NCBI GenBank assembly: GCA_973895155.1
Contig: OZ316897.1
Coordinates: 15,562,001 to 15,626,000 of the forward strand
DNA length: 64,000 bases
DNA from: Marsupella aquatica
Lineage: Eukaryota > Marchantiophyta
Reading direction: 5' to 3'
In this document: positions 46,941-58,648 of the stretch, in pieces
Position numbering within the stretch: the first letter of the stretch is position 1
Layout of the letters: each line of letters starts with the position of its first letter
Notes under the pieces: generated by a model
Seen by the model: the letters and a program-made list of their open reading frames with translations, nothing else
Database searches by the model: none
What the model was told of the DNA's origin: nothing
Made by a program: the position numbers and the translations under genes

Positions 46941-48486
46941 TGGGTATAAATGTAGATCTCTGTCTATTATACAAGAGTTGCAATGTTCCTTCATGCAAAT
47001 ATGTTATTGTTATCCCTAAATCAATTTTTACCAATTTTTTTCCTTTTTCTTTTTAGAAAAGGCGACAGTGCGCAAACTATTTTCAAAAGAACCTCAGCAA
47101 AAAACTAGCGGCAAAAAGAACAACAAACTCAATTTTTACTCAATAACAGCGGTGCTGCAAATATATTCTTGCTGTTCCTAAATCAGTTTTTACTCAATAA
47201 CAGCAGTGCATGAAACCATACAATCCGCAGTCAGGAACAAAAATGCAAGTATTGTGTCAATGATGCCAAGATAAATTTTATTTGATGCATGCACCAAAAA
47301 CCAATTGTTCAAATGTATTGATGGAGCAATGAAATAGAAGCACTTAATTATATTGAAAATTATTGAGAGTGTTATCTTAGAGCAAGTGTTATCTTAGAGC
47401 AATCCCCCTGAGTGGTTGTCCTCAACAGCTGGCCGATAAGGTATTCAGCATGACCGGAAGAAAACAGCCCGTCTGGAATCCCCCACTGGAACTCAGAATT
47501 TCTCCAGGAGGCCTCCCTCATCAATAAAATTCCCTCCCTTGTGCCAACCTTGCCTGCACTCTCACTATCGCACGGTGTCCAGCAAGCCAAGGCTTTAATT
47601 AGCTGAGACTCGCTCTCCTTGAATGACTGTGGTGATACGATTGAGCTCTACTGCACCTTCAACTTGTGGGCCCACTGCTGCATGCTGGACAAGTACTTCC
47701 ACCAGGGGTTCTTCAAAATTATGGATGATGGCATTTGGTCGTAAAGGAATTATCTAGATTTTTCACCAACCACTAGAGTGATTGACTGATGGTAGTGGCA
47801 TAAAATTGAATCCTTGTGACAAAAAGTTATGGACTATGAATTTCATAAAGTGTTTGTATCCATAACCCATAACTAGGGAGTTAAGGGCCCCCTACTATGC
47901 CAATGGCAAACTAGCAAATAAAGAGACAAAAATTTCACATTGGAAGAGTTGAAGCAATTCTCTGTAGTTCTCGGATACACTTTTTGCAGGATCCCATCAT
48001 TGGAAATGGGCAGAAGAATGGAGCCCAAAGACCTCTCTATCTCTTCTCATTCTCTTAGGAAACTATTAGCTTATGTCAAGAGTGTAGTTTTGGCCAAAGT
48101 CTAGACAACCTATCATTCTATGCTCAGCCTGCCAGTACACTATTAAATGGACTACATACCTGGCACTTTTGGGTCTCCTAATTGACATGTACCTGACCAC
48201 CACCACCTTTCCGATCAAGAGAATCTAAATGGACCTCTGGATCCACAGGGCTGGTATCTTACTACATAATTGCCAACAGAAGCTACTTTTGAGGGTTATT
48301 GTCTAGAGTGAAGCATCTAGACACTCTAGGCTCTAACTCAAATAAAGACAAAATGTATAATGATTCTGAATAAGACAAATGTGCACCAAAAAATAGATTT
48401 GCAAAGATAACTGAATATAGTTTTTTTTTTTCAATTCTATTTAAGTTCAAGAAGTAGTCAGGCTACCGTAGTAGTGAAACTATGGT

Positions 48487-48634
48487 GCTGAGAAAACAGA
48501 AGGACCTCTTGTTCCTATGAAGTGAGTTGTAAATTTTGTATATATGGCACTGCTGAGAAAACAGAAGGACCTCTTGTTCCTATGAAGTGAGTTGTAAATT
48601 TTGTATATATCGCACTGCTGAGAAAACAGAAGGC
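48487..48634 (+). repeat. Tandem repeat, 65-bp unit, 2.3 copies
   Basis: The unit starts GCTGAGAAAACAGAAGGACC and ends GTATATATGGCACT. Copies start at 48487, 48552 and 48617, the last truncated. Near-identical copies imply recent expansion, a few hundred bases downstream of MAP3K copy 2. Confidence 0.9.
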
Positions 48635-49107
48635 GCCCAACCGGGAGAAATCATCTTACCCGAATGAGACACAATAGAGCCCGGAGAGGAAACAAAGGAA
48701 GACCCAAGGACGACCACGGAGCCGAGAAGTCCTGAATGACTCCACGAAAGTCCCCCAAAACAACAACCACCTAAAACCGTTGGCAAACTGGCAGGCCAGA
48801 CAGAGCTTATTATGGCTCCTGCGGCAACTACAACTATCACTTCAGTGCGACTGACTGGCGAAGGCCAGAACGCTGCGAGATTCATTGTTGAAGGCCACCA
48901 CCTATTGCACAAAACCCGTTCCAATGATTAAACTCGTTAGGATAGAGAAACCCATTCCAATGATCTAAGTCGTTAGGATAGAGAGTAAAGGGTACTCCAT
49001 ATGCAAACCCCATCGAAACACCACAGTCAAAAATTAAACCTATCCAAAGGCACCCAAATACTTTTATCCGTAGAAATCAAAGCGTTTTCAACCCTCTTGA
49101 ATATATA
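48635..49107 (-). other. 3' flank of MAP3K copy 2, homologous to the 3' flank of copy 3
   Basis: Blocks such as GATTCATTGTTG, CCACCTATTGCACAAAAC, GTTAGGATAGAGA and GGGTACTCC also occur at about 55060-55440 downstream of copy 3. This shows that the duplicated unit extended beyond the coding region. Copy 1 shares only a shorter piece (GGCACCCAAAT..., about 30750). Confidence 0.7.
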
Positions 49108-52056
49108 TCAATACATGCCACCGATGGATCGACAGTACCTTGGCCTACTAGGAAAATGTGCACACCGCTCGTCCGCGATGGGTTGTTGAGTGTTTGACAA
49201 CGCCTGACAGGTTGCTAGTGCATCTTCACTTGTTGGAGTCAGAGCCACGTCTTGTCGAACGAATGGATGATTGAGAAGTTCCGTAGCAGTTGACCTCTTT
49301 GCAGGATTCACATCCAAACAGTGCTTTACGAAATCCTTGGCAGTTTCAGATAATGTATCGGGTATAGGTGGAGCGGTTCCATGTCCCACAGTCCACAAGA
49401 CTTGATACTGCAGAAGCAAAAATCTTGATCACAAAGGGGAAATATTACAAACAGCTTCTCAAGGCTGACAATGATTAATTTAATTTCTCACAAAATCTTG
49501 CCATCCCTTGAATCTCACCACGCTCTGCAATCAACGTGGCAGTCACACTAAAATATAACCAAAGATAACTACAATCAGACACCCGCAGTTAATATTGTCG
49601 CGCCCACCGACGCTAATCGAATTCAGCTTCTCCCATGAATAAAAAAAAGCAACACATTGACTACGCAGGCAACGACCAACAATTGGATACTACCTAGTCG
49701 GTGCAATCGCAAACCAAGCAGATTGCAGAAACGCATTACCTAACTATATCTAACTCAAGCTGAGGAATTAGGTGCGATATTGGACACCGATCTGAATTCC
49801 AATGTGAGTTGTCTGTACGGCTGCGAGAACGAAAATAAACTTGCACTCACCCATGCCATGTCTCCAAAAGGACGCGACCGAGTTTCCATCTCAAGAATGC
49901 AACACCCCAAACTCCATATGTCGGCTGGAAGCCCGGAAAACGATTTTGGATCAATGACCTGTAACCGCAAACACCACATGAGACACCGCACAAAAGGCTC
50001 AATTCAGTAACTCACAGCCAATTCCTTCAGGGCTGAGCTAAACCAGCCTACTTATCATATAGTCTTCTGCATATAAGCTAAGAAAAAGATGTTGCTGAAT
50101 TTAAGAGAACAGACAATATCACAGATCGTATCAGAGATAGATCGGGCTCACCTCTGGAGCCATCCAGTGAGCACTCCCTTTGCACGACTTCATCTGCTCC
50201 AAACTACTTATCTGCGAACGGTCAAGTGTAAGAATATTTCAGGGTCAAAATGTTCACAGCCTCCCCAAGAAATCAACACCGCGGATATTACTCAATGGCA
50301 GCACAACCTAAACAAAAAGGTCACTAAAACCGTCAAACATAGATTTAACCTTCGCAACGCAGATAAGATCAACAATGTACCTGTTTCGCCATGCCGAAAT
50401 CGGCCAGCTTACATGTTCCATTTGTATCAACAAGAATGTTTGCACACTTGATATCCCTGCTCAGAACACAGTGTCGGCATCAGTAGACATATAATACAGA
50501 GCAGAAATCGCTCTAGCGACAAATACCTTCGGAGAAACCCTGCCAGAAAATCTAGGAATAGCGCGCACGATCGAACGTGTTACGAACCTGTGCGCAATAT
50601 GTTGGTCATGGAGAAATTTCAGGCCCTTCAGAATCTGCCTTGTGTATGCACTAATTTGTGAGTGAGTCAGCTTAATTCTCTTGCATATGGTTGCAAGTGA
50701 TCCTTGGCTCACGAGCTCCAAGAATATGTACAGTTTGCCATGTGCCTGAGGAAAAAAGTTCGAGAAGTAAAAATGGGCATCTTCTTCAGACTACGTTGTC
50801 AAGACAATTTACTTCGACCAGAACATGCGCATCACGAGATTATCATTTTAAGAATTTGATAAAACTAAGGAGGCTCCTCAAACAAGATGCCGCGGCCAGG
50901 TAAACAGTTCAGCAGACCTTTTCCGTGCCTAGATACTGTACAACGTTGTCGTGTTTGAACTGGCTCAACAGCTCAATTTCCTGCCACAGCAACCATCGAA
51001 ATAAGGCAAGCATGACAACATAGGGACCACCAGAAGAACAATGTAAAGGATATGCATATGCAACAATCCAAACAGATCTCGAAGACCGTAACACGTTGTC
51101 CACGATTTAGGGTGGAAATGGGGTCGTTCAGGTACTCATTCGGATCCACTACTCCGGCATTTCTTCTAAAGTGACGAGTAATTGTCAAGAAATTCAGTAG
51201 CCTGTGCCGAACTGTTTTCAATGTAATTAGTGGTAAATTGACATGACATGTAAACCGTTCCGAACATGTTCTCCCACCAGATTTTCTACAGCTTAGACCC
51301 TGTTACAAGTCTGAAAATGGGAATGCACCCTCCAGCACTTCAGGTAGCAAACTTGACTTGAAGGTGCAGTGCATCAATGCACATGCATTCCGTTACCACC
51401 TTAATGGGGACATTAATAGAAAACGAAAATAATCCACGATATTTCGATACTTATCCTGTGTGCGGGTAAACCTAGACATACCTGCATAAGCTGAGCAATA
51501 CTTTGCTGCGCTTGATTGTCTTGCTCAACTATAGAAACCTCTTTTACTGCAAACCACATCCCATCACTGGCCCAGCAACCCACTGGTTACGATCATTGGG
51601 GTGGACGAGCTTCCACAGGTCATTTGACAGATCAAAATCTGACAGCCTAATAACAACCAGGATATGTTTCCTTCGGCTCGTAAAGCATTGAAGGAAGCTT
51701 GATGACTTCAGTGACTGCAAAGGCAAGCCAATACTACTTAAAAGTGGGACCACATTGTGATATTTTAATTTTGCAGATCGATTCAACGTCCAAAGTTACC
51801 CTTATCTACATACCATAGAACATTCTCTTCTTCCCATAGCACAAATTTCAATGCTTGAACGCATGACGACCGCCCATTGTGCCTCAAATTCTCATCTACC
51901 AGTAACAAGAGTTCGTGCATACGGAATCGGTAGCCAGAGTGTTTACCTGTCAACCGCGTCGTAGACGGTTCCAAAAGAGCCCTGACCGAGAATGTCGCCC
52001 TTGGACCACGGATGTTTTGGACCCATTGCCACCAGGGGGCCTTCAACTGGTATCAT
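49108..52056 (-). CDS. MAP3K copy 2, kinase-only form, eight exons, 319 aa
   Basis: Exons: 52056-51947, 51566-51482, 50980-50918, 50745-50588, 50456-50381, 50211-50152, 49958-49851, 49407-49108. Lengths of exons 2-7 (85, 63, 158, 76, 60, 108) equal those of copy 1, all GT-AG, and the frame stays open throughout (960 nt including stop). The product begins MIPVEGPLVAMGPKHPW and goes straight into the kinase domain: [30 protein letters not shown]. The roughly 500-residue N-terminal region of copy 1 is absent. The activation segment reads SCKGSAH (Tyr to His) and the region after the APE exon has ETRSRPFGD where copy 1 has ATGSPPFGD. It could be an unregulated MAP3K, a decoy or an unexpressed copy; intact splicing argues against a long-dead pseudogene. 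Confidence 0.85.
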
Positions 52057-52800
52057 ATTGTTTCGCCCAGCCCTCCTCCTCCCATAAGCTATTTCCCTGG
52101 TGGCGCTACAATTATCGCAAAGACTTCATGCGCAAAAACCACCTCCTTGCCGCTCCTCGTCCCCCTTACCGTCCCCTACCCCGCCTAGTACAGAAAAGCT
52201 GATCCTGTAATCAAACCTGCACCTGTGGGTCCGATCTGCTCTATCAGACAACAGCACAGAAATCCGGAGTAGTGAGATTTTAAGTCCTTACCAGCTGAGA
52301 TGAGAGAGAGTAACCAGAAACACAAGAAATCCTTCAAACTTTGGAAGCTAAGGCCATAACCATCACCCCTCATCATCTATCCAGCACAAGGGATTCTCAA
52401 ACAACATGGAATCCAATTCACCACTCCCTCATGCATGCTTACACGAGAAAATACGCTCGACGGCACCAACTAGACACAGCCACACAACTCCGTTCTGGTC
52501 CGTCAGTCAAACAACAAGAATAATAAAACTCCTCCATCGGTCAATCGGCCTGGCCTCCTGTCTTGTTACTAGTTTACGACTATGGCCCCCTCAAAAAAGT
52601 GAACTCTCTTCCCTCCTTGTGATTACACGACGACTATCCTCCCCTTTCCACCAATCTCTGTCTCTCTCTCCGCGTTATCTACCTACTGTAGTACTACGAC
52701 TATTTCCTTCTGGAGAAACCACCCTGCACCTTTTCGTTCACCTCGTCGATCTCTCCAGCTGATACCTGCTTGCACACTTGGAACTGATACACGTGTGTAT
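52057..52800 (-). promoter_or_regulatory. Leader and promoter region of MAP3K copy 2
   Basis: Homologous to the 35486-36530 region upstream of copy 1, immediately adjoining the start codon. An in-frame TGA 22 codons upstream of the ATG shows that translation cannot begin further up in this frame. The minisatellite upstream of copy 1 is not present here. Confidence 0.6.
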
Positions 52801-53980
52801 ATTGGTTCATCATGATTGTGTTGCCGATACACAAATGCACTGCATCTTTGACTACTTCCAGGTCATCCCTGTCCCATCCATGTGCAAAGATGACCTTGTG
52901 TATAAGATGCATGTCATCCCTGTCCCATCCATGTGCAGGAGCATTTAGAACTTGATTGTGTTCTTTATTTTCTTTCATGCATAGTTAAGGGACTACCCAC
53001 TTTTGGTGGGATGTGTTCTTTATTTTCTTTCATGCACAGTTAAGGGACTACCCACTTTTGGTGGGATGTGTTCTTTATTTTCTTTCATGCATAGTTAAAC
53101 CACACCTGCCACTATAAAAGCTTCATTCCATGTCTCATTACTCACCATAAAAGATGGAAACCTAGCACCTTTTGTAGAAACCTAGCACCTTTTGTAGAGT
53201 ACTTGCAAATTTATTTTTTTGCAGTCAGCACTTTTTGTGGAGCTCAAAACCCATTTTTTGAACTTGTACTCTTTAGAATGAGAGCTACGGGTTACCCGTA
53301 GTCCTTTATAGGGGCAGATGTGGTTTAAGGGACTGCCCACTTTTGGCGGGATTAGATACTACAGTACTTGATGTGATGGACTATGTCACTCCATACCATG
53401 ATAAACCAAGATATTCTGTTTGCTTTGATGGTTCCAATGGCATGTGGGATAGCTTTGGGTAATTGCACATAAATATGTGATATTATATGGTGTACAAAGT
53501 CCCTCAATCCATACCATAATAGACCAAAATATCTTGTTTCAATCACAAAGTGTTAGTCTAAATAGGTATCTGGTTGTCAGTTTTTTTATGCGCAATTACT
53601 GGGGACACTTGCAGGGATGGGGGGAGAGTCCTTATACCCATTATTTTGTCATCGTTGTCTTTTTTTACAGGGGGTGTCTCTTGACAGATTGGGAGTGTTG
53701 CACTACTTAATGCCCTTTGTGATTTTTCCATCCAACTTTATTTTCCAGTGCATTATTTCTTGCAGGAGAATGCCAGGTCAAGATTTGGGTCACATCTTCT
53801 TGTCTACTTTTACTAAGAATAGAAAATTAAATAATGTATCAGGGGCCTTTAAGTGTATTAAGGCCCTGGTTTGCATAGAATTATGGGCAATAAAAGACCC
53901 CCTCAAAACTTGAACTTCAAATATCCCATAATGCTCTGTAAACAGTACATTCAGGGTCTACAGCTCAGCCATGCAATGAA
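52801..53980. other. Repeat-rich spacer between MAP3K copies 2 and 3
   Basis: No gene recognised. A 23-base phrase (TCATCCCTGTCCCATCCATG) occurs twice at 52863 and 52914, a 21-base unit (GAAACCTAGCACCTTTTGTA) is doubled near 53157, and CCACTTTTGG(T/C)GGGAT recurs at 53336 beyond the 55-bp array. Confidence 0.5.
52957..53098 (+). repeat. Tandem repeat, 55-bp unit, about 2.5 copies
   Basis: The unit starts TGTGTTCTTTATTTTCTTTC and includes AGGGACTACCCACTTTTGG; copies start at 52957, 53012 and 53067. Almost identical, hence recent. Confidence 0.9.
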
Positions 53981-54296
53981 CTACACTGTTCACATTCAGG
54001 GTCTATTCACAAATTAGTGTTAGTCACACTAATTTTGAACTACCACTATTTCCGCCCACATGAAGTAGTGATACTGTGGTATCAAGAGTGGGAAATTAGA
54101 GGGGGGAAAAAACTATTTTGAAAAAATACACATGAATTAGAGTTACATTGGACTCAAGATCATCCATTTTTACTAGCAGTTTGAACAAAAGTGGAAAAAC
54201 ACTATTCTGAGAAACCTACAAAAATTAGTGTTACTTGGACTCAATCAGTTCTACCAGAATTAGTGTTAGTAACACTAACTATGGTGAACAGTGTAG
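53981..54296. mobile_element. Candidate foldback element or MITE
   Basis: The ends are imperfect inverted repeats: CTACACTGTTCACA at the left and its complement (GGTGAACAGTGTAG) at the right. Inside these, TTAGTGTTAGT(C/A)ACACTAA occurs near both ends. About 316 bp, no coding capacity. A target duplication is not clear, so the boundaries are tentative. Confidence 0.5.
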
Positions 54297-55531
54297 CTAC
54301 TGTAGCCATATGGAGTCTTAGAAGTGCACTAGAAATACAAAAGTCAGCCAAAATCATAAGTCTTAAAAAAACATTTGCAGTAATTGATCCAGTGCCCCGG
54401 AAACTTTTTAACAGCCAGATCTTCAAGCTAGAAGGAAGTCATGGAGGAGAAGGTGAAGAATCACCCCAACTAAGTTGGCAATGCTTTGCAATGGAATGGG
54501 GTTTCAAATGACTCGCTTTTCCATGCCATATGGAGTGCAAGTGGATAGACGGTTCTAAGATGTAAACATTAAGTCATGGTGGTGGATGTGCTGATCAAAC
54601 AGAGACGGACACTGTTCAAATCTCAACTGAAAGCCTGCTTCATCTCCTCTAGGGTGAGACTTTGCCCCACAATTTCAGGTAAAAGGTACTAAAAATGGTG
54701 AAACCTGGTGTGGGACCTGGTGGATCTAGGTTTTGGCATGGACAGTGGCGCTTTAAAACCAATGATTGGCCTCTGCCCTACAAAAGTATAGTGAATGACA
54801 ATAAAAGTGCAAACATGATTCAAATCAAGATGCAAACTCTCCTCACTGTTGACCATTTTCTTTACCCTGCTCACCGTCTACTCTTCCCTGCTGATACATT
54901 CCACTCCCCACTGTCATATGTATCATCTGAGCAGAAATTAGGGTTTCCCGGTCCATTCCGGGTCCAAAGTGCATCCCAATGTTTCGAAAAGATAGAGGTC
55001 CATCCACACTTCTACATCTCAAAAGTTGCCTACAAATATACTCTATCATTCAAAACAATTTAGGGAAAAACCCAGGAAGACCAAGCCAAAAGCCCTGGAG
55101 TCCCCAATGAAAGTGAAAGCATCCCCCACACCAGAAACTAAAAACCTTGAACCCTTGGCAAATTGAAAGGCAGGACAAAACTCAGGTGTAAATAGAATTG
55201 TGCATAGTCCATGGCTCCCATGGCAACTAGAATTATCAATTGGGTGAGACTGATTGTTGAAGGCGAGAACACTGTAAGATTCATTGTTGGAGCCCACCAC
55301 CTATTGCACAAAACCCCATTCCAAATCTAAGTCATTAGGATAGAGAGTTTAGGGTACTCCGTATGCCATCCCCCATCAAAAACAACGCAGTCAAAAATTT
55401 CAAGGAAGCAAAATATTTATTATCCATAAATTAAGACATTGTAACCTCCGCCTAACTACAAACCAATACAAGCCACCGAGGGATGAAGAGTACCTTCAGT
55501 TGGCCCGACTAGAAAAATGTGCCTTGACAGG
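54297..55531. other. Spacer and 3' flank of MAP3K copy 3
   Basis: From about 55060 the sequence is homologous to the 3' flank of copy 2. Before that, no gene is recognised. A short minus-strand match to the exon 7-8 context is absent, so no further kinase copy lies here. Confidence 0.5.
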
Positions 55532-58500
55532 TTATAGAGTGTTTGATGAAGCTTGAAAGGTTCCTACTCCATCAACACTTGTTGGAGTCGGAGCCACGTC
55601 TTGTCGAACGAATGGATGATTGAGAAGTTCCGTAGCAGTTGGCCTCCTTGCGGGATTCACATCCAAACATTGCTTGACGAAATCCTTAGCAGTTTCGGAT
55701 AAAGTGTCGGGTATGGGTGGAGCAGTTCCATGTCCCACAGTCCACAAAACTCGATACTGCAGAAGCAAAAATCTTGATCACAAAGGGGAAACCTTACAAA
55801 CACCTAGCTTCTCAAGGCGGACACTGATTACATTGATTTCCTACAAAACCTTGCCATCTCCAACTTTCACCATGCTCGGCAATCAGCGTGTCATTCACAC
55901 TAAAATACCACCAAAAGACCACTACAAATCAGACACCTGCAGTTATGAACCAGCATTAGCAAATGATATGTTGTGACCACAACAAAGTAATTAATCCAAT
56001 GCAGCTTCTCCCATGAATAAGAAAACTTGGAATACAAATGGACACACTGACTATGTAGTTAACCACCAACAATTGGATACTTACCAGTTGTGGCAATCAC
56101 AAACCCAGCAGATTGCACAAGGCATGACCTAATTGCATGCAACTCAGAGGGAGGAATTAGGTGCAAGATCGCACACCGATCAGAATTCCAATGTGAGTCA
56201 TGGCTGCGAGACCAGAATCAAGCTGAGCTCACCCATTCCATATCTCCAAAAGGAGGCGACCCCGTTGCCATCTCAAGAATACAGCACCCCAGGCTCCATA
56301 TATCGGCTGGAAGCCCGGAAGACTTTCTTGGATCAATAACCTGCAATGCAAATACCACATGAGAAACCGCACAAAACATTCAACTTAGTTGCCATCTCAA
56401 GGATGCACCACCACAGACTCCATAGGTATGCTGGAAGCCCAGAAGTTTTTCAGGGATCAATCACCTCTAACGCAAACACCACATGAAATATTGCACAAAA
56501 GGGTTCAATTTTTATAATTGACATCAAATTCTTTTAGGCTTGAGACAAACCAGCCTATTAGTCACGTAGACTTCTCCATATCAACTAAGAAATAGATGTT
56601 GAATAGATAATATATATCATAGATATCTTGTGCATACATAACATGCACTGCCGCTTGTCACCTATATCCAACCATGGGCACAATCTAACATCACAAATAC
56701 AATAAATTTGAGTACAAATGTACCTCATGTACACATGCACCAAACACACAATAATTTTCCCTAACTAAGTCATATGACCAATATTACCAACCTCAACTCA
56801 ATCCAATGGCATCAACATGTCAAGTCAAATGCACCTTGCACTTCAATAAATTTATCATCATATATACACAACCTGGCTAGCTACACCATAATTGCCAAAA
56901 CTTGTGCTTGAAAGGCTCAACATCAAAAAATTGTCTTTTGAGTCACCACAAGGGGATACATAATTATCTCTCAAACACAAAATAACATTCAACGAATACA
57001 CATATGAAAGCACTATACCTATGTAACGCAATGTATTATCACACTACTTGGAATCGTATGATAGCCATTATATCACAAGATAGATCGGGCTCACCTCTGG
57101 AGCCATCCAGTAAGCACTCGCTTTGCATGACTTATTCTGGTCCAAATTATTCATCTGGAAAAGGTTCAAGTGTCAGACCATTTCAGGATCGAAATGTGCA
57201 GTCTCCCCAATATATCAATGCCGCTGATATTACTCAATGCCACCCCCACCTAAACAAAAAGTTCACTAAAAATGTCAAACATAGATTCCATTTCCGCAGC
57301 GCCGAAAAGATCAACAATGTACCTGTATCGCCATTCCAAAATCTGCCAGCTTACATGTTCCGTTTGTGTCAATAAGAATGTTTGCACACTTGATATCCCT
57401 GCTCAGAACACAGTGTGGGCATCAGTAAATATATGCTACAGAGCAGAATTCGCTCTAGCAACAAATGCCTGCGGAAAAACCCTGCAAGAAAATCTACAAA
57501 TAGCTAGCTAGCATGATCGAAAGTGATACGAACCTGTGCACAATACTTCGATCATGGAGATATGCGAGGCCCTTCAAAATCTGCCTTGTGTATGCACTAA
57601 TTTGCGAGTGAGTCAGCTGAATACTCTTGCATATGGTTGCAAGTGATCCTCGGCTCACGATCTCCAAGAATATGTACAGTTTGCCATGTGCCTGAGGAAA
57701 AAAGTTCGACAAGTAAAAATGGGCATCTTCTTCAGACTACGTTGTCAAGACAATTTACTTCAACCAGAACATGCGCATCACGAGATGATCATTTTAAGAA
57801 TTTGATAAACTAAGGAGGCTCCTCAAACAAGATGCCGTGGCCAGGTTAACTGCAGACCTTTTCCGTGCCTAGATACTGTACAACGTTGTCGTGTTTGAAC
57901 TGGCTCAACAGCTCAATTTCCTGCCACAGCAACCATCGAAATAAGGCAAGCCTGACAACATAGGGACCACCAGAAGAACAATGTGAAGAATATGCATACA
58001 TGACAATTGAAACAGATCTCGAAGACCGTAATACGTTGCCACAGTTAGGATCGAAATGAGGTCCATCAGGTTCTTCGAAAGTGACGAGTAATTGTGAAGA
58101 AATTCACTAGGCTGTGCCGAACTATTTTCAATGTAATTACTGGTAATAAGAATAAGGTACTGTATCAAACTTGTCTTGAGGATGCAGTGCATCAATGCAC
58201 ATTTCGGCACCACTTCAATAGGCACTTTAGACAATATTAAAAAGACGGAAAAAATCCACGATATTTTGAGACTTATCCAGAGTGCGGGAGTATCCATACC
58301 CAGACATACCTGCATAAGCTGAGCAATATTTTGTTGCGCTTCATTGTCTTGCTCGACTATAGAAACCTCTTTTACTGCAAACCACATCCCATCACTGGCC
58401 CACCAACCCACTGGTTATGATCATTGGAGTGGACGACCTTCCACAGCTCAGAAGTCTTGCGCAACTTACCGCACATTGTGCCTCAAATCCTCATTCTACC

Positions 58501-58648
58501 AGTAGTAAGAGTTCGTGCACATGGAATCGGTGGTACGTCAGAGTGTTTACCTGTCAACCGCGTCGTACACGGGTCCAAAAGCGCCCTCACCGAGCACATC
58601 ACCCTTAGCCCAGGGATGTTTTGGACCAACAACCGGTGGCGGTCTCAT
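55532..58648 (-). CDS. MAP3K copy 3, kinase-only form, eight exons, 290 aa
   Basis: Exons: 58648-58551, 58394-58310, 57920-57858, 57691-57534, 57398-57323, 57154-57095, 56340-56233, 55756-55532; all GT-AG with the same phases as copies 1 and 2, and the frame open to a TAA (873 nt including stop). It begins [17 protein letters not shown] and has a diverged but valid glycine loop (GEGAFGPV), FAVKEV, HRDIKCAN, DFG and WMAPE. Oddities: the activation segment reads SCKASAY where copies 1 and 2 have SCKGSA, the residue after DFGMA is Ile for Lys, and the C-terminus stops 24-25 residues earlier than the others. Intron 6 holds a duplicated broken exon 7 and about 450 bp of extra sequence. Probably a sister of copy 2. 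Confidence 0.83.
56389..56464 (-). pseudogene. Broken duplicate of kinase exon 7 inside intron 6 of MAP3K copy 3
   Basis: On the minus strand it reads VIDP, a TGA stop, then [12 protein letters not shown] and CILEMA, aligning with the first 76 bases of exon 7 ([17 protein letters not shown]). The flanking intron phrase GCAAACACCACATGA is duplicated too, so the unit is a local tandem duplication of about 120-130 bp. Inclusion in the mRNA would truncate the kinase. Confidence 0.8.
56605..57070. other. Extra AT-rich sequence in intron 6 of MAP3K copy 3
   Basis: Absent from the matching introns of copies 1 and 2, whose homology runs across this point. No inverted repeat or target duplication was found, so I cannot say whether it is an inserted element or retained ancestral sequence. 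Confidence 0.55.

Larger units (their letters stand above)
38335..48486. other. Long AT-rich intergenic region between MAP3K copies 1 and 2
   Basis: No gene I can name. Items of note are listed separately: a primer-binding-site-like motif (39368-39380), a 23-C run, a repeated block at 43852-44400 and a dispersed repeat at 46561-46940. Minus-strand frames at 43491-43748 (85 codons) and 44115-44390 (91 codons) have hydrophilic, protein-like composition (KLCDSVTRQRSLIDSY; DEMNKFVERLKEVNKATK) but no recognised domain. A 31-base phrase (CAATCCTTTCTCAACGATCG...) occurs twice near 43340 and 43410. The rest looks like decayed repeat sequence. Confidence 0.45.

Noticed and set aside
51783-52046. 87-codon minus-strand frame over exon 1 of MAP3K copy 2
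   Set aside because: It is in a different frame from the kinase glycine loop; the true frame starts at 52056 and is short only because of the intron.
49108-58648. MAP3K copies 2 and 3 as processed pseudogenes
   Set aside because: All seven introns are retained with valid splice sites, upstream and downstream flanks are shared, and the coding frame is intact.
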